Assembly: GCA_018350325.1 (NCBI GenBank)
Contig: JAEVLN010000013.1
Location: 2,108,001 to 2,172,000, forward strand
Origin: Globodera rostochiensis
Taxonomy: Eukaryota; Nematoda; Chromadorea; Rhabditida; Heteroderidae
Reading direction: 5' to 3'
DNA: 64,000 bases
Shown piece after piece: positions 39,401-50,056 of this stretch. Position 1 is the first letter of the stretch. Every line of letters begins with the position of its first letter. Position numbers and translations under genes: made by a program. Under the pieces are notes generated by a model. It saw nothing but the letters and a program-made list of their open reading frames with translations. It ran no database searches and was not told the DNA's origin.

Positions 39401-41932
39401 AAGTCATCGGCAGATTGAATTTGTACGTACATTCACCGCCCCACCAGTTCTCGTCTTTATGGAATTTTCTTCCTCCTCTTCCCCGCCCGCCCAACAATCA
39501 AACGCCGTTGCACTCGCCCCACCTCTCCCGACTTTGCCCACACCAGCGGAAATTCCCCGCCTCGTCACCCGAACGGTTGAGTACCCACTCCAACTACGAA
39601 TATACTTCACCTTTTAATCAACATTTTAAGTTCGAATGTGAATTGTACGTACTCGACCAGGTCAAAATTGAAAAACTAATTTGGCACAGCGCCCCACAAG
39701 TCTAATTAAATTTTTAGGCAAATCAAGCGTACAATGACCCAAACAGTTTCGAGCAGTTCCAAGCCCACTCCATAGTTCAAAATGCGGTAGGTTACAGAAG
39801 AAAACACGAAACTGTAAGACACTAGGGTTGTCGGTTCCGAACAGGGATGGGCGAAATTTCGGTTTCGGGCTCGAAAATTTCGGGTATTTGGGTTTCGGGT
39901 TCGGGTAATACCCGAAATTTCGAGAAGGGTCCCCCTGTGGTTTTTTTCTCATAAAACCCTTTAAAAAAGTACCGTATTTTTATCTTAACAAATTGAGTCA
40001 AAAATTCTAAGCCCCAAAAATCAAACATAATTTTTAAAAAAATTTCGTTTTCGTTTCGTGTTTTTCGTTAGTTTTTGGGCGTTTCGTGTCGTTTCATAGA
40101 ATTTTTGCCATATCGTTTCGTTAACTGGAAAAAATATTTTTTCGGTCCGTTTCGTCGGAAAAAATATTTGAGTTTCGTCATTTCTGCCGCCTCCCCCCCC
40201 CCCCACAAAGAGCGAGGGAATGGGAAGTTTCCATCAATTTGGGGGGAAATCTCCCCCAATTCGTAGAAAAAGAAATTCCCTTGTTTTTGATGACAAGACC
40301 CCTATTCGCTTTTGGCCAATTCGCTTTTTTTGGGACCATTCGCTTTTTAGTAAGAAAAAAGCATTTATGAGCGAAATTTGAAGGTTTTATGCAATTCTTT
40401 AAGTGTATTCAGGGGTTATTGAGGTAGCTGACCACGAATATGATATCAGATTTATCACTTGACATCATCTAATCTAAGATTTCGACATCTATGTTTTTGT
40501 AAAAAAAATTAAAATTTTTTTTTCAAAGTTGAGAAAAAGCTGTTTTTAGGGGTATTCGGGGGCGTAGAATCCGAATCTGATATTTACATAGACCAATTTC
40601 GAACCCCGGACCCGAATTCGAATTTTTTTCGAAATTTCAAAAATCACATTTATTGCTCAAATCGGTGGAAATGCATGTAATTACAATAAGAGAGTCAGAT
40701 TCTGATTCTACGCCCCCGAATACCCCTAAAAACAGCTTTTTCTCAACTTTGAAAAAAAAATTTTAATTTTTTTTACAAAAACATAGATGTCGAAATCTTA
40801 GATTAGATGATGTCAAGTGATAAATCTGATATCATATTCGTGGTCAGCTACCTCAATAACCCCTGAATACACTTAAAGAATTGCATAAAACCTTCAAATT
40901 TCGCTCATAAATGCTTTTTTCTGACTAAAAAGCGAATGGTCCCAAAAAAAGCGAATAGGGTATTTACCGTTTTTGAGGGAGACTTCCCCCCAAATCGAGG
41001 GAAATTTACCCAGGGAATTTTCCCAGTAGAAAAAGAAAATTCCCGGGGAAAATTCCACCAATTTGGAGGGAAATTTCCCTCCAAAAGTCCCTTACAAATA
41101 GCAGGGGAACACTTGTCCCACAAAATGCAATAATTTCCATCAACATTATAACAAAAGTAAATTGACTATTCTCTTCGAGTTAAAAGGCTCTGAGAATTAA
41201 TAACATACTTTCACACGATTTAAAAAATAATAATTTTTTTTAAAATTAATTTTTGGAAATTTTGAGTTTTTAAAATTGTTCGAATTCGGGTTCGGAATTG
41301 GTCGAAACGGAGGTCATATTCGTTCTACAGGAATTCCCTTGGATATGATTTCGACTAGGATTGTCGGTTTCTGGGAATTCTTCGGTCAGACCGAAGCGAA
41401 CCGAATTTTTTCGGTTCTTGTGAACAAATCTTTTTTACCAATTGCTGTAAAAATCAAACCATGTGGATTTTTGTGTCTTTCGAGATCTTGTGGACTTTTT
41501 TTCTAAAAATTTTGACCAAAAGGGTACCCCCTATGGTTTTTGGCCAACTTTGAGGAGCCATAACTTTCTTCATAGTGCCAAAAAAGGACAAACGGCACCC
41601 CTGTATTGTACACACTTTGATTATTTTCAGTTGTTAAGTATGCTGGAGCACTCATCGCTACGCGATCAGAGTCCCAGTATTAGCGTAGAAAGGATCGAGA
41701 ACAGGTGATAACATCGACAATTCGCTCTATACCTTCCCCCACCCCTCCCTCCAGTGGTGCCGATCTTCATGTCATTTTCCGCCTAAGCATGGTCATGTTA
41801 GAGCAACAGAACAACTCATTCCGGGAACAATCCGTCCGGAACGTGCTGCTGAGTGAGGCCGGGTTGTTGGAGGCATATCTGAACAAAACAAGCCTGGACC
41901 GAACCCGAATTTCCGTTAGGAGGACAGATTAA
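33432..41932 (+). CDS. Single-pass membrane protein with a SEA-like extracellular region
   Basis: Six exons, 306 aa, all phases consistent: 33432-33700, 39043-39222, 39295-39386, 39448-39575, 41631-41704, 41755-41932. Residues 1-150 are rich in Asn, Ser, Gln and Pro. Residues about 154-178 form one strong transmembrane helix (IALILVSLMLLSLIIVITVL) preceded by YRR, so the N-terminus is probably cytoplasmic (type II). The outside part is a Pro/Ser linker and then a segment reading GADLHVIFRLSMVMLEQQ with N-x-S/T sites, which resembles the beta-strand/helix end of SEA domains (inference). Intron 1 is the 5-kb splice-site array; intron 4 holds nested transposons. If intron 4 were retained, translation would stop at 39617 (252 aa). 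Not recognised as a named gene. Confidence 0.6.
34096..39064 (+). repeat. 37-bp minisatellite made of a 3' splice site plus exon start
   Basis: About 134 copies of a unit: a tract of 7-10 C, TACAG, ATACGGACGTCCCC, GCCAACAAT. The last copy supplies the acceptor CCCCCCCTACAG and the first 22 nt of exon 2 of the membrane-protein gene (start 39043, QYGRPRQQ). The first copy follows TTTTCAAT and the last ends CAACAAT, so the unit is bounded by CAAT on both sides, consistent with founding by short-homology duplication. The plus strand is nearly free of stop codons in all three frames. Small indels in many copies change C-tract length or drop single bases. Confidence 0.95.
39830..39990. repeat. TTTCGGGT-rich dispersed repeat fragment
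   Basis: Begins ACAGGGATGGGCGAAATTTCGG and continues with TTTCGGGT words. The same start (GGATGGGCAAATTTCGG) opens the element at 49799. Probably one end of a hAT-like non-autonomous family; the other end was not located. Confidence 0.45.
40195..41130. mobile_element. GGGAAATTTCCC short element split by a foldback transposon
   Basis: Outer parts 40208-40290 and 40969-41130 together match the intact element at 46830-47060: GAGCGAGGGAATGGGAAG, then CTCCCCCAATTCGTA, then AATTCCACCAATTTGGAGG, then ACAAATAGCAGGGGAAC. The inner 40291-40968 is a separate insertion. Confidence 0.75.
40291..40968. mobile_element. 678-bp foldback DNA transposon with 8-bp target duplication
   Basis: Flanked by GTTTTTGA at 40283-40290 and 40969-40976; the uninterrupted relative has it once, at 46903-46910. 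The arms (about 40300-40580 and 40690-40960) are long inverted repeats sharing CCCTATTCGCTTTT, CATTCGCTTTTTAGT, GCATTTATGAGCGAAATTTG and TAGATTAGATGATGTCAAG (or complement). An 8-bp duplication is usual for the hAT superfamily. No transposase. Confidence 0.85.
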
Positions 41933-42114
41933 ATGCACATATAGAGCTGGAGATTGAATAATGCCTTTCTGTGAACCATTATTTCCACATTCTTTCGCGT
42001 TAGTCGTTGACAGTATTTGTCAGTAAAAGCAAAAAATAAAAAACGCGTGAGCAAAGGACAAAAACAAAACAAAAAAAGTCGTAAAATAGTCCACGCCCTC
42101 CCGACACACGCCAA

Positions 42115-44989
42115 TCAACGCGACCGTCTGAGTCGGTATCCCTCATTCGGGGAGCTTGCCACACGGAAAGAAACCGCCTGTTGGGAATGAGCATCGAAAA
42201 GCAACGAATTGTCCACGGGCACATATTGGTGGGTGCACAGTTTAATCGCCTCCTGAGCAACGCAACCACCGAGGATTGCAGCCACGACGTGGGGTTCTGA
42301 ACCGGAGTAACGGCAGACCTCAGCAATCGCTTCGGGCGGGACTAATTCATCCTGACGAGAGATCAGCTCGGCGTCCTGCAAGAAATCGGTCTATTTGTCA
42401 AATGTATCCACAAAACAACGCACCTGCGTCTCAGCAAACAAATCTCGGACAATTTTCTTCAATTCTTTTGCATCGTTTTTAAGCGAAGACACAGCGCATC
42501 CCGGAAATCGACCATTAATTGCACGAAAGCGATCCGTCGCACGCAAAAGCGCGTACCAACTGAGGGGGTGGACACGCGGCGGCACTTCATTCACATCCGC
42601 AGATTCAATTTGTTTGAAAATTGACTAAAGGAATACGAAACGGACACAAAACATGACATACCGTTAAATTAGCATTTAATTCAGCGCTCAACGAAATCCC
42701 ATATTGAACAAAAATTTTGGACGCAGATTTGATAAAGCCTTGACACCGCTCGAGAGTAATCGTATTCTCTTCCATACTAAATATTTCTTCCTTATGAGAA
42801 ACCAACCCAATGGCTCAAGGGCGTACCCAAACAATTTTTTTGAGGGGGGGGGGGGGGCTAATTCAAAAAAAAAGATTGATCTTTAGGGGTGTGTTTTCCG
42901 TCGTTTTTATTGCATTTTCTTAGGCGTCAAAAAAATGATTGATTTTAGAGCGCATTTTGTTTTTATCGCAGTTACGGAATTTTCAAAAATATATTTTTTT
43001 GAGAATTTTGCTTCGTTTCTGGGGAAGGGGGTTGGGGGTCCGATAGGAGCCACCGAGAAACGCCCTTGAATTGACTAACTGTAATAAAGATGGTGCGGCT
43101 GATTCGTTGACACTTTCTTCGTCAACAGAGTATTCCATCGAAGATTGGTTTTGATGTTCAATTGGGTCCGAAGTACTCATGCGCGAAACATCGTCGCTTT
43201 CATCGGTTGTCAGTGCTTCATCGTCGGTGCTGTTCATACTCTCATCGGTCGAACTTTTGGAATCGGCGACCGCAGAAGGAACATAGTTGGACGAGGAGGA
43301 ACTGGCTGTCCGAGCAGCAGCAAGAAGAGAATGCCGAGTGGCCAAAATGTCCTTGGCCATAGCGAAGAGTTGGGCCGCATCCTCCATCGATTTGTTCCTT
43401 AGCCATTTTTATTTAGGAAAGTCGATCCACAATGGTAAAGGGACGGAGTTTCACTGGTTTTTGTCGTTTGGAGGGGCCTTTGGAATTTCTCTTTTTCGCC
43501 GGAGAAAATAAATCTTTTCATTTCAGGGGGAAGGGACATGCCCTCTCCTCCTGCTGGATTAACCTCTGTTAATTGATATAATCGAACAATTTAAAAAATC
43601 AACAATTGCACTATTTATTGGACAACTTTTTAGTTACTAATTGACCTGAACACTCCGAGCAGCTGCGCGTAGCGTTTTGAGTCGCTGGTCATGTCCGGTA
43701 ATTGGCCTGAAATGGGCATTTGTTGCCCATTCTTCTCAATAAATTCTCGCAAGGCTGTGGAAAAGATCCAGAAGGGTTCAACCCATTCCTTGCCCATTGT
43801 CAGTGCCCCGCTCGATCCATTCGTTTGGACGGAAGCGTTCAACGTTTTTGGGTCTGACAACACTTTGTTGACGTTCTCCGGTACCTTTATCAAATTATTT
43901 GAAATTTTTTTATTTCCACCAATGTCCCCCGCACTTTGGACCAACGCATAGCCTTCAGCAAATTTTGTTTTGCTTCAATGAAATTCTGTTCATCCAACGA
44001 GCCCTTATCATCGGGTTGTCGCATTTGCATTAAAATCTGTTCAAATTCCTTTCGAGTATTGTACGCAGTAATGTCGGGGAATAAAGTTGCACCTTTGCCT
44101 TCAGGGTAACTAAATTTTTGGGGTTTCAACGAAAACAAAATCCGCACCTTTTTCTCCATTTGTCAAGTGCTTTAAGATAAAGGAGTAAGTAGGGAGTGTG
44201 CGAGTGCTGTTCATGAGTCATCGAATCGAGTTGAGTTTCATTAGCCAATTTGAGCAGCTCCGGGAAAGGGGAATCCAACCTGTTAAATGTGATTACATTA
44301 TGAGGGTAAATTCGCTACTTTTTTTTCAATTAATGCGTTTCCCCTGCACACATAACAATTTTGGAATACTATAAAAACAAGACCAATAAACAGGGACGAC
44401 CTCAAATCATAGGCTGAGTTTTCTGCATGGCTATTCCATATGTAATGTTCACGGAACGAAAGTCGCAAATAGCCCAACATTCCGCAGATACTCGTGTACA
44501 CAAAAGGAATGCCATGCTCAAAGAGGAACTGGTCGAGTTGACGAGCTTCGTTTACGCTCAGACAGGTACCGATAACGAGAGAAAATTGCATAAGCATTTG
44601 GAAGTCCTGCCGTCTGAACTCCCCAAACGACAGCGGATGGTATTGGCCATGGACAGAGTGGTTTAGTTCCTGTAACAATTTATTCAACGTGTTAATCACA
44701 AATCAAAATATGCCTTAAGAAACTTGACGAGACATTCTCCACGATTTGTACCCAAAGCGCTCTCTTCTACAAAAAAATTTTGTCCAAAATCGGCGTGGTT
44801 CACCACTGCTTTGTCAATTATGTGAAAGGAACCGATGCCAGCGAGGACAAGACTCTTCAAGATTTCCGCGGCCAATGCATTTGAGCCAAACACGCAAATT
44901 CGCGCCTGTTGAATCGACAATTGCCCATCATCGCCCCAAAGTCGAATTTGCCTGTCATATCTCTGTTGCCCCAAAACTTCCGTATTCAT
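42115..44989 (-). CDS. ula-1: NEDD8-activating enzyme E1 regulatory subunit (NAE1/APPBP1/ULA-1)
   Basis: Nine exons, 667 aa, all phases consistent: 44714-44989, 44401-44669, 44148-44279, 43935-44109, 43646-43884, 43062-43397, 42662-42776, 42424-42624, 42115-42375. It opens with the E1 signature YDRQIRLWGDDGQ and Rossmann segment ICVFGSNALAAEIL. The C-terminal block EPHVVAAILGGCVAQEAIKL is the family's adenylation-domain end. It pairs with UBA3 to activate NEDD8 for cullin modification. This subunit has no catalytic Cys. It is longer than the roughly 530-aa family norm, mainly because exon 6 carries about 80 Ser/Asp/Glu-rich residues between DAAQLFAMAKDIL and LLQ. Intron 1 has a GC donor (AAG|GCATAT). 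The exon 6 donor (GC|GTTTCT) is the least certain junction. Tail-to-tail with the membrane-protein gene, 182 bp apart. Confidence 0.9.
42820..43061 (+). repeat. GGGCGTA-CCA / G-run dispersed repeat in an NAE1 intron
   Basis: Starts GGGCGTACCCAAACAATTTT followed by a G-run, and contains TTAGGGGTGTGTTTTCCG and a terminal GTCCGATAGGAGCCACCGAGAAA. Related copies are at 50735-51050 (GACGTAACCAGGAAAAATTTT, G-run) and 61655-61900 (minus strand). Non-coding; class unknown. Confidence 0.55.
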
Positions 44990-46749
44990 ATTCACGCTAA
45001 AAAAACATAAGTTTGTGGTCCAATTTATGTTCCTTGAAAAAATAATGCTATTTTTATTGCAGGGCGCGACTTGTGGAGCTTTTTTACCGCGACGCAGTAA
45101 GTTTCGTACAAAACTCGTGCGTAGAACATGAATCAGGGTTCCTGTTTGCGTATGTCGAACCCCTAAACGAATTCGAACAATTGGTCGAAGTTTTGGTAAC
45201 AGTAGAGCTGGTGCACTCCATTTAAAAAAATTTTTCTAGACCTATTCTGGGAGTAGAATCCGAATCCGACATCCATTTCGACCAATTTCGAGACCAGACC
45301 CGAACAATTTTTTGAAAATTCAAAAATTAGTAGTGATCGGCCAGAAGGTCGGTCGGTACTTTTCGGTAAAGTACCGGTACCGAAAAGTACCGAAAAAGTC
45401 CAAAAAGGTTCGGTCGGTAAATCGTTTATTTTGGAAATCTTGGCTTATAAATAATTATCAGGGATGGTACTTTTAGGTAAGAAAAATTGGAGAATAGGTA
45501 CCTAAATAGGTGAGAAAAAATGCCAAAATAGGTATTAAATAGGGTACAAAACCCGTGAAATAGGTACAAAAATAGGTAAGTAAAAAATTTTTACCGAAAA
45601 TTTTTAAGCACCAAACAAAAAAAAACGATTATAAAAAAGCATATTTTGGTGTTTTGAGCATATTTCGAGCATATTTTGGCATTTGACAGAAAATTTGGAA
45701 ACATAGACCTAAAATTAATCGATTTCTGACTGTCTTTAAAAAATAATTCATATTTAACGATAGCCTTTTAGTCATTTTCGAAAAAAATCAATAAAAAAAT
45801 AACTCGCATAAAAATAAGGCAAAAATGGCTTAGATCACTAAAAGTGGCATTTTTCGGTGCATATTTCGGTTTTGGTGCATATTTTGGCCTCTTTTTTTTT
45901 GGCATTTTCAGCAGAATTATATTAAAAAAATTCAAAAACCTGAAAATAGGTAACAAAAAGGTCGAAATAGGTAGAAAAATAGGTACCTAGGTAATAGGTA
46001 GAAAAAAGCCGAAATAGGTAAAAATAGTTATTATAAAGTCCACTTTAAGAGCTTCAAACTGAGCTAAAATTGTCTTTTTCGTGCTTAACTCAGCGTGCCA
46101 AGCTCGCAGAAAAAATAATCCCATAATTATAATTGAGTTTTTGGAGATTGCGGTTTAAAAAAATCAGCATTCGACCTGTTCCTGTCTAGTGGTAAGAATT
46201 TTAATAGTTTTTGGATCAGTTTGAAGTGGGATCGGCGGTGCCGATAGGCGCCGACGAGAAAATTTTTTATTTTTGAAGGAATTTGCGAAGAAAAATGGCC
46301 CAAAAAATGCATCCAGAAAGGCTAATTAAGAAAAATTAAAAAATCAAATAAGATTTCAAAATTTTCCGGTCATTATTGAAATCCAGATTCCGAGCTCTTA
46401 TTTCCAAAAACTTTAATATAGGTTCAGAAAACAAGAGAAAATAAAATTTTAGCCGTTTTATTAGGGGGGTTTTTGTAGGTGAACGGCGATGTCGATAGGC
46501 GTCGCCGAGAGGAAAAAATGAAAATTCTTACGATTTTATTAAGAAATCTTGTCCAATTTCGATAACTAAAATGGTGAAAAAAAGTAATCTTTATGTAAAT
46601 GAAGTTTTGAATCAGTTAAAATTTTTGAAAATTAATTTGCTAATAACTTTCTTGAAAAAAATTAAGAACTTCCTAAATAGTTCAATTTTAAAAATCTTAA
46701 ATACATATTTAAATAAAAAATATTGTTTTTCTTTGCCATGAAGTTAATT

Positions 46750-47060
46750 GAAAGACACAAAAAACTATTTACACAGTCGGGGGTTTGAACCCCAGGCAAC
46801 CACATCACTCACCAGAGCCCGTAAAAAAAGAGCGAGAGAATGGGAAGTTTCCCTCGATTTGGGGGGAAAACTCCCCCAATTCGTAAAAAAAGAAATTCCC
46901 TGGTTTTTGAGGGAGACTTCCCCCGAAATCGAGGGAGATTTACCCAGGGAATCTTCCCCGTAAAAAAAGAAAATTCCCGGGGAAAATTCCACCAATTTGG
47001 AGGGAAATTTCCCTCGAAAAGCTCCCCTACAAATAGCAGGGGAACACTATCTCCCACAAA
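46750..47060 (+). mobile_element. Intact GGGAAATTTCCC SINE-like element
   Basis: Begins with a B-box-like GGGGGTTTGAACCCC at about 46780, then GAGCCCGTAAAAAAAGAGCG, followed by alternating TTTCCCTCGATTTGGGGGG-type segments and ending ACAAATAGCAGGGGAACAC. It shares the GAGCCCGTAAAAAAAGAGCG junction with the minus-strand copy at 48355-48645 and is the empty-site reference for the 40.3-kb insertion. Confidence 0.6.
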
Positions 47061-47556
47061 ATAATTTGCTTATATTTCATGCAAAAAATTTGCATCAACA
47101 TTATAACAAATGTAAATTGACTAATCTCTTCGAATTAAAAGGCGCTGAGAATTAAATAACATACTTTCACACGATTTAAAAAAAAAAATTTTTTTAAGTT
47201 TTAACAAAAGGGTCCCCACTATGGTTTTGTGGCCAGCTTAATTTACTAAGTAACTTTGCTTAAATAGGTAGTAGAGCTAGACAATTTGATAAATTCGTTA
47301 CTTTTTTTTGCAAGTTTCACAAAATTTCCGAATGCAAGAGCTAAGCGAGACTTGTGAAATGCCAAAGGAGTCAGCAATAGGAATTTGAAAACTATTTCCA
47401 GCCAAATAAATAAGAGCGATCAACAACTATATTTTCATTGTATTGATAAGTGCACTTGAGGAATCAAGACTCCACGATTGTAAAAAAATTTTAAATTAAT
47501 CTTCAACAAAAGGTTAAAACTCACGATCAACTTCAAATCGTAAATCTTCACAAAAG

Positions 47557-48161
47557 TCACAAATTGCGGAAAAGTTTTTCCGATTCGACGATAAAACTTT
47601 CTTCAACTCCTTCGTATGTTGGGCCAATCTGTGAAACAGAAGGAGGAGCCGTGTACGTAGAAAGCGTAGCATGATCACTAGTTGAAGACGTACAGGCGAG
47701 ACAATTTTCCACCGAAAGCTCAATTTTATAAAATAATCCATCATAAGATTACCTTGTCCAAGATAGAAGGAATGCGCAGAAGAATTTGAGAAATCTTTTT
47801 TGCATTTTCTAATTCAATCTCTAAGACGGACCGCTGCAGGTCTTCCAAATTTGATGCTCGAGACGGCGGACGACTAACTTTTTCGCGAAATTTAGGCGTC
47901 TGGAACACAAATTTTTTAAATAAAAGGACTAAAACACACTTCCAAAGACGCCGAAGAAGATTCTTCTCCCAATTCTTTTACTTGCTTAACCGTAACCGAA
48001 GATTTGGGGAATTGGGCACTTATGTGGTCAGTGATGGCCTGCCACGCCTTGACGGAAACTTGGTGAGACTGAGCACGGCCTTTTTCAGGGAAAAGGTCAT
48101 TTTTGTGTTCATCCACAAGCCTTGCAAGTTCAATAGACATTTCTTTATTGAAGAGTGCCAT
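47557..48161 (-). CDS. Small Myb/SANT-like DNA-binding protein
   Basis: Three exons, 146 aa, phases consistent: 47940-48161, 47753-47899, 47557-47628. Residues about 8-60 (ELARLVDEHKNDLFPEKG, VSVKAWQAITDHISAQFP, SVTVKQVKEL) follow the helix pattern and aromatic spacing of Myb/SANT-like (zeste-type) domains found in transcription regulators and as accessory proteins of some DNA transposons. The middle (LEDLQRSVLEIELENAKKI) looks coiled-coil. It sits inside the 45.3-48.8 kb repeat nest, so it could be transposon cargo or a host gene invaded by repeats. Exon 3 has an alternative coiled-coil reading in another frame (ELKKVLSSNRKNFSAICDFC), so the C-terminus is uncertain. Confidence 0.55.
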
Positions 48162-48354
48162 TGAATATTATTAGAAAAATGATTAAATATTTGATAGGAA
48201 TAATTTAGCCGAATATTTTTTATAATCAGCGGCAGCAAAGAATTAGGAAATAAAAGTAAAAAACACACAAATGACCAATCAACAGCGCCAGCATATGCAG
48301 ATTTTTGCGTAAACAAAGATGCAAAATAACTGTCCTTCAATGATCAAAAAACAC

Positions 48355-48645
48355 ATGAAATTTCCCTCATTTTTCAGTGGAAGGGAAATTTCCCTCAATT
48401 TCTTGATTTCGGGGGAAATTTGCGAAAATCCCCCGATTTTCTTTTTTTACAGGAATTCCCTTGGAAATGGGGGAAAATTCCCTGGGAACGTTCCCGGGGA
48501 ATTTTCGGGGGAAAGTTCCCTCGCTCTTTTTTTACGGGCTCAGCAGGGCATTCAATAAAAATAATAAAAAAATTTGACTAGAGGACTCGAAACTCAGCCA
48601 ATAAAGTCTTTTGGTTCACAGTTTAACCACTAAGCCACGTGATAT
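48355..48645 (-). mobile_element. tRNA-derived SINE (pol III A and B boxes)
   Basis: Read on the minus strand from 48642: GTGGCTTAGTGGTTAAAC is a good A box and, about 30 nt on, GAGTTTCGAGTCCTC a good B box, the spacing and order of a tRNA gene. There is no complete cloverleaf. The body continues with GAGCCCGTAAAAAAAGAGCG and alternating GGGAA/TTCCC blocks shared with the elements at 46750 and 40195. Confidence 0.65.
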
Positions 48646-49127
48646 TATGTATAAAGGTTGAAAAATTCAAATATATTACCAATTTTTCCGTTCGGTACTT
48701 TTTTCGGGACTCAACAAATTTTTTCGGTCGGTACTTTTCGGTAAAGTACCGGTACCGAATAGTACCGAAAAAATCCAAAAAGGTTCGGTCGGTACTTTTC
48801 GGTAAAGTACCGAAAAAGCTTCGGTACTTTCCCGTACCGACCGAACACTAAAAATTAGTAATCCTTTTTCAATGAGTTTGAGGCTAAGATTAATTTTGAA
48901 AATTTTTGAATTTTCAAAAAATTGTTCGAGTTTGGGCCCGGGGCTCGAAATTGGTATGGGGGTGTCAGATTTGGATTCTAAGCCCTCGAATACCCTATAA
49001 AAAAATTTTTTTAAATGGGGGGCACCAGTTCCACTATTACCAAAAACAAATTTTCGACCAATTGTTCGAACTCGGGGCGAAGTGGAGTCAAAAACGACAA
49101 AAAGGTTCGACGGACAAGAGGTTTAAC

Positions 49128-49566
49128 CAGGGCTGCGATTCGTACTTGAATGGCAAGTACAGTGCTTGAAAATGGACCCTCGTACTTAAAAATTAAAAAT
49201 GTGCTTATTTTCAAGAATGTACTTGAAAATGAGAATTTGGCGTGAGTGTTGAAAATTTAGGGGTTTTAATGGAAATATTCGTGTTTGACATTATGTATAC
49301 TCAAAATTTTCGATAGAAAATAATCATTTTTATCAAAAAAGGTGCCAGGAAAATTCGACAGTGACTGGTTTCGACAGTGACTGATTTCATTCAATCCCGA
49401 ATGGGAAAAACATTACAATTTTGTCTCGGGTGATAAAAACAAGCCATTTGAACAAGAATAAAGCGTTTTTGTTTTGATAAAATATAAATTTTGAGTGTAT
49501 GCCACTATGTACTTGAAAATCAACATGGTTGTACTTGGGAATTGACTTTACCCGATCGCAGCCCTG
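49128..49566. mobile_element. hAT-like MITE, 439 bp, with 8-bp target duplication
   Basis: Ends are CAGGGCTGCGATTCG and, inverted, CAGGGCTGCGATCGG (12-bp perfect core). Direct repeats GGTTTAAC flank it at 49120-49127 and 49567-49574. The interior repeats GTACTTGAAAAT words and has no coding capacity. CAGGG termini with an 8-bp duplication are the usual hAT signature. Confidence 0.85.
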
Positions 49567-49796
49567 GGTTTAACACAGGATCAGGAGAAAGGCGGGAATC
49601 CCGCTCCCGGAAATAATCCTTGGCGAAATACAAAAATTTTTTGGCATGCCAAAATTAACAATCAAAAATTCCTTAAAATAAGCTTGGTGCTCAGATGGGA
49701 AATCCAACTGAGCGCCGCGCTCAGATGGTTCCTTCCCAAAAAAATTTTCTGGTTACGGCCCTGTATAGACTACCGAGATGACACACAACGCACATC

Positions 49797-49951
49797 ATGG
49801 ATGGGCAAATTTCGGATTTCGTAAATACCGGGATTTTTGGTGTTTCGGGTTTCGGAAAAACCGGGATTTTTGGCTTTTCGGATTTAATCGTTTCGGATTT
49901 TTAGGATTTCGGGTTTCGGATTTTATTTTCAGATTTTGCTCATCCCTGCCA
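49797..49951. mobile_element. Short hAT-like MITE with TTTCGGATTT repeats
   Basis: Inverted ends GGATGGGCAAAttt and CAGGGATGAGCAAAAtc surround about 130 bp of TTTCGGATTT/GGGATTTTTGG words. The left CA of the expected CAGGGATG end has decayed to CATGGATG. No clear target duplication. Confidence 0.5.
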
Positions 49952-50056
49952 CACATACATCACATTATATCAGAACATTTCTTATACAGCCTTAACTCTA
50001 ACTTCCGATATGATGTTGACCTGAAATTTTCACTTTTTATTTCAGATAATTTGGAA

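Larger units (their letters stand above)
45332..48849. mobile_element. 3.5-kb segment between 10-bp direct repeats, with GGTCGGTAC termini
   Basis: AAAAATTAGT occurs at 45322-45331 and 48850-48859, directly outside ends that begin AGTGATCGG and finish CCGAACACT. Both ends carry about 80 bp of palindromic GGTCGGTACTTTTCGGTAAAG sequence in the same orientation. Inside are a Myb/SANT-like gene and two SINE-like elements. It may be a composite or Mutator-like transposon with a 10-bp target duplication, or two copies of a small palindromic element flanking host DNA. Confidence 0.45.
45150..49120. mobile_element. Outer foldback pair enclosing the 45.3-48.9 kb repeat nest
   Basis: The left arm (45155-45330: CGAACAATTGGTCGAA, GGTAACAGTAGAGCTGGTGC, ATTTCGACCAATTTCGAGACC) is found inverted at 48880-49085 (AAAATTGTTCGAG, GGCACCAGTTCCACTATTACC, TTTTCGACCAATTGTTCGAA). 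The same family forms the centre of the 40.3-41.0 kb foldback and a fragment at 60170-60240. Interpretation as one element split by a later insertion is inference. Confidence 0.55.

Noticed and set aside
39448..39617. Ending the membrane-protein gene at the stop 39617
   Set aside because: A GTTGAG donor at 39576 and an acceptor at 41630 join in phase 0 to two clearly coding exons, so retention is the less likely form.
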